Of a DNA stretch of 15,064 nucleotides, positions 13,500-15,064 are shown in pieces (positions within the stretch are counted from its first letter, which is position 1; the number at the start of each line of letters is the position of its first letter). The stretch is from Chthoniobacter sp. (GTDB lineage: Bacteria > Verrucomicrobiota > Verrucomicrobiia > Chthoniobacterales > Chthoniobacteraceae). The DNA lies in NCBI GenBank assembly GCA_025352865.1, contig JANXSB010000702.1, positions 1 to 15,064 of the forward strand. The letters are read 5' to 3'. The notes beneath the pieces are model-generated. The model was not told the DNA's origin and did no database searches. It saw only the letters and a program-made list of their open reading frames with translations. The position numbers and the translations under genes were made by a program.

Positions 13500-14507
13500 A
13501 TGGACAGAACCGAAATGCGGCTCGATCCGCTGACCGAAGCGTGGACGATTTTTTCCGAATCGCGCCCGATCCCGCCCGCCTTTGGCTCGGTGCTCGCGGA
13601 GGCCAAAGCGGCCAGCCCTTTCACCGCCGGCCACGAGCGCCACGCCGCGCACGCGCTGCACACCGCGCACGCGCCGGGCGACGGCTGGCAGGTGCGGGTG
13701 GTGCCGAACCGCGCGCCCATCGTCCGCGTGGAAGGCGACGCCACCCGGCGGAGCGACGGCTTTTACGACCGCATGGACGGCGTGGGCGCGCACGAAGTCA
13801 TCATCGAGGATCCCGGCGATACGGCGCTGGAGGAGCTGCCGCTGGCGGACATCGAGAAGGTCGTGACCGCATGGAAAGTGCGGATGCTCGACCTGATGCG
13901 GGACACGCGGATGCGCTCGTTTGCGATCATTAAAAACGTGGGCATCCCGGCGGGCGCGCGCGTGGCGCACAGCGTGAGCCAGCTCGTGGCGATGGCGGTG
14001 ATCCCGCCGCTGCTCGCACGCAAGCTGGCGGTTGCACGGCGCTTTTTTGACACGAAGAAGCGGTCGATCTTCGACGACATCCTGCGCGAGGAAGTGCGCA
14101 GCGGGACGCGGCTCGTGTATGAAAACAACGGCTTCACCGTCTTCTGCCCGTACGCCGCGCGCGCGCCGTTCGAGCTGGCGATCTACCCGAAGCGCCAGTG
14201 CCCGGATTTTCACGGACTCAGCGAGCAGGAAACCGCCCAGCTCGCCGACGCGCTCAAGTCCGCGCTGCGCCGGCTGAACCGCGCGCTCGATCACGCGCCC
14301 TACAATCTCATGCTCTTCACCGCGCCCACGCGCAGCTCGCGGCCCGACCACTGGACGACCATCGAGCAGGACTTTCGCTGGCATATCGAAATCCTCCCGC
14401 GGCTCTACTACCGCGGCGGCGTGGAGCTCGGCACCGGCTGCTGGCTGAACACCGTCTGGCCCGAGACCGCCGCCGATTTCCTCCGCTCCCTCGCGCTCCC
14501 CGAATGA
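13500..14507 (+). CDS. GalT-fold protein with degenerate active site (galactose-1-phosphate uridylyltransferase-like)
   Basis: 335 residues, the normal length for GalT, with clear family landmarks: RLDPLTEAW (7-15), SPFTAGHE (39-46, aligned to CPFCPGHE), WQVRVVPNRAP (63-73), GAHEVIIEDP (96-105), FAIIKNVG then GARVAHSVSQL (152-162), WHIEILPRL (294-302) and ELGTGCWLN (309-317). GalT transfers UMP between glucose- and galactose-1-phosphate through a His nucleophile in HPHxQ. Here that motif reads HSVSQ, so the nucleophile position is Val159. The zinc cysteines are Ser39 and Thr42, the next zinc His is Asp107, the second-site Glu is Lys175, and two of its three histidines are Phe273 and Arg293. 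His157 and His295 remain. The frame is intact and the scaffold well kept, so this looks like a diverged or non-catalytic family member, not a decaying pseudogene. It overlaps acyP by four bases. Confidence 0.85.
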   Translation: MDRTEMRLDPLTEAWTIFSESRPIPPAFGSVLAEAKAASPFTAGHERHAAHALHTAHAPGDGWQVRVVPNRAPIVRVEGDATRRSDGFYDRMDGVGAHEVIIEDPGDTALEELPLADIEKVVTAWKVRMLDLMRDTRMRSFAIIKNVGIPAGARVAHSVSQLVAMAVIPPLLARKLAVARRFFDTKKRSIFDDILREEVRSGTRLVYENNGFTVFCPYAARAPFELAIYPKRQCPDFHGLSEQETAQLADALKSALRRLNRALDHAPYNLMLFTAPTRSSRPDHWTTIEQDFRWHIEILPRLYYRGGVELGTGCWLNTVWPETAADFLRSLALPE

Positions 14508-14776
14508 TCGCCCGCCAGGTTTTCTACGAGGGCCGCGTGCAGGGCGTCGGCTTCCGTTTCACGGTGAAACAAATCGCGCGCGGCTTCGACGTGACCGGCT
14601 GGGTGCGCAACCTCGCCGACGGCCGCGTGGAGCTGCAATGCAGCGGCGAGAGCAGCGAGGTGGAGCCTTTCCTCGAAGACATCGCCGAGAGCGAGCTGAA
14701 GGGCCACATCCGCAGCGTGACAGTGCAGCCGATCCCGCCGCTGGATGGCGTGCGCGGTTTCCAGATCGTGGCTTAA
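14504..14776 (+). CDS. acyP: Acylphosphatase
   Basis: 90 residues starting at the ATG of the ATGA that closes the GalT-like gene. Acylphosphatases hydrolyse the carboxyl-phosphate bond of acyl phosphates such as acetyl phosphate or 1,3-bisphosphoglycerate. The signature is complete: GRVQGVGFRFT (10-20) with catalytic Arg18, and GWVRNLADGRVE (32-43) with catalytic Asn36. The length is standard and the frame ends cleanly at TAA. The overlapping start implies translational coupling to the GalT-like protein, which is an unusual partnership. The stop codon sits at the edge of a hairpin probably serving the convergent gene. Confidence 0.95.
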   Translation: MIARQVFYEGRVQGVGFRFTVKQIARGFDVTGWVRNLADGRVELQCSGESSEVEPFLEDIAESELKGHIRSVTVQPIPPLDGVRGFQIVA

Positions 14777-14798
14777 AAGGCTCCGTTCCCAGCGGAGC
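14773..14798 (-). terminator. Probable intrinsic terminator of the convergent minus-strand gene
   Basis: Read on the minus strand, a six-base stem (GCTCCG with CGGAGC, 14798-14793 and 14785-14780) and a seven-base loop are followed by CTTTTAA. The stem-plus-T-run lies about 60 bases after the stop of the phosphoesterase gene. It also overlaps the acyP stop codon, so it may affect both convergent transcripts. Confidence 0.5.
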
Positions 14799-14857
14799 AA
14801 CTGCGGCACGAGGCCAAATATCCAGCCGCTTCTCGCGGCACCGTCGCCCGCCTTACC

Positions 14858-15064
14858 CTACGCTCGCCGCAGAAGCGCCAGCCGCCCCTCATCCAAAAGT
14901 CCCGCCACGGCCCCATTCCGCACATCGAGACAGTAGTTCCTGCTGGTCCCGCCCCGCTTCTCACGCACTTCGAGCCCCGGTGTGTGTCCCACGATCTGAT
15001 GGATGCCGGGGATCGGCACGAGGCTGTCCCAATCCATCCACAGCGGCCCGCCGAACGGCTGCGC
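14858..15064 (-). CDS. Metallophosphoesterase (C-terminal part, cut by window edge)
   Basis: The minus strand is open from the right edge to the stop TAG at 14860-14858, giving the last 68 residues. They read as the C-terminus of a calcineurin-like phosphoesterase: GGPLWMDWDSLVPIPG, then QIVGHTPGLE with the GHTP motif that contributes a metal-ligand histidine in this superfamily. RNYCLDVRNGAVAG and a final GRLALLRRA follow. Related proteins are dinucleotide, protein or nucleotide phosphatases; which one cannot be told from this part. It converges on acyP with an 81-base gap. Confidence 0.75.
   Translation of the reverse strand, partial: AQPFGGPLWMDWDSLVPIPGIHQIVGHTPGLEVREKRGGTSRNYCLDVRNGAVAGLLDEGRLALLRRA

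Noticed and set aside
1..15064. tRNA, rRNA, CRISPR array, integrase or insertion sequence
   Set aside because: Read on both strands, nothing resembling a cloverleaf, regularly spaced repeats or transposase/integrase motifs was found.

Overview
The window looks like chromosome from a GC-rich, Gram-negative-type bacterium. My best guess is a Verrucomicrobiota member or relative. The guess rests on a signal-peptide-bearing sugar isomerase/epimerase, exported proteins of unknown family, an O-antigen-ligase-type glycan cluster, near absence of Shine-Dalgarno sequences, and a PgpH-YbeY-ClpS gene neighbourhood. It is an inference: no rRNA or marker phylogeny was possible. No tRNA, rRNA, CRISPR array, transposase or integrase was recognised, and no stretch longer than 300 bases lacks a gene.

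Left part, 1-4918, minus strand. This is a surface-glycan block read right to left: a WcaF-like hexapeptide acetyltransferase, an O-antigen ligase/polymerase-type membrane protein, a NeuB-family PEP-condensing synthase that lacks the usual C-terminal SAF domain, and an FkbH-like HAD-IIIC protein that runs off the left edge. Together they suggest a nonulosonic-acid-like or otherwise modified sugar that is assembled and then acetylated and polymerised or ligated at the membrane.

Middle, 5022-6311. A small single-span membrane protein of unknown family lies on the plus strand. It converges on an exported xylose-isomerase-like TIM-barrel protein on the minus strand.

Central operon, 6427-10363, plus strand. 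Five tightly packed genes are present: a PgpH-like HD-domain membrane phosphodiesterase (c-di-AMP type) that lacks the extracellular HDED domain, ybeY (4-nt overlap), an exported protein of unknown function, clpS, and a DUF2017-like gene. The operon ends at a large imperfect inverted repeat (10387-10546).

Right part, 10614-15064. A DeaD-like DEAD-box RNA helicase is followed after 10 bases by an exported beta-propeller protein. Next comes a GalT-fold protein that has lost nearly all catalytic and metal-binding residues, translationally coupled (ATGA overlap) to an acylphosphatase. A convergent, truncated metallophosphoesterase closes the window on the minus strand.

The most interesting points are the degenerate GalT-like protein coupled to acylphosphatase, the domain-reduced PgpH, the FkbH/SAF-less NeuB pair, the ClpS-DUF2017 cassette in a non-actinobacterial setting, and a recurring start-proximal promoter pattern implying leaderless or very short-leader mRNAs.
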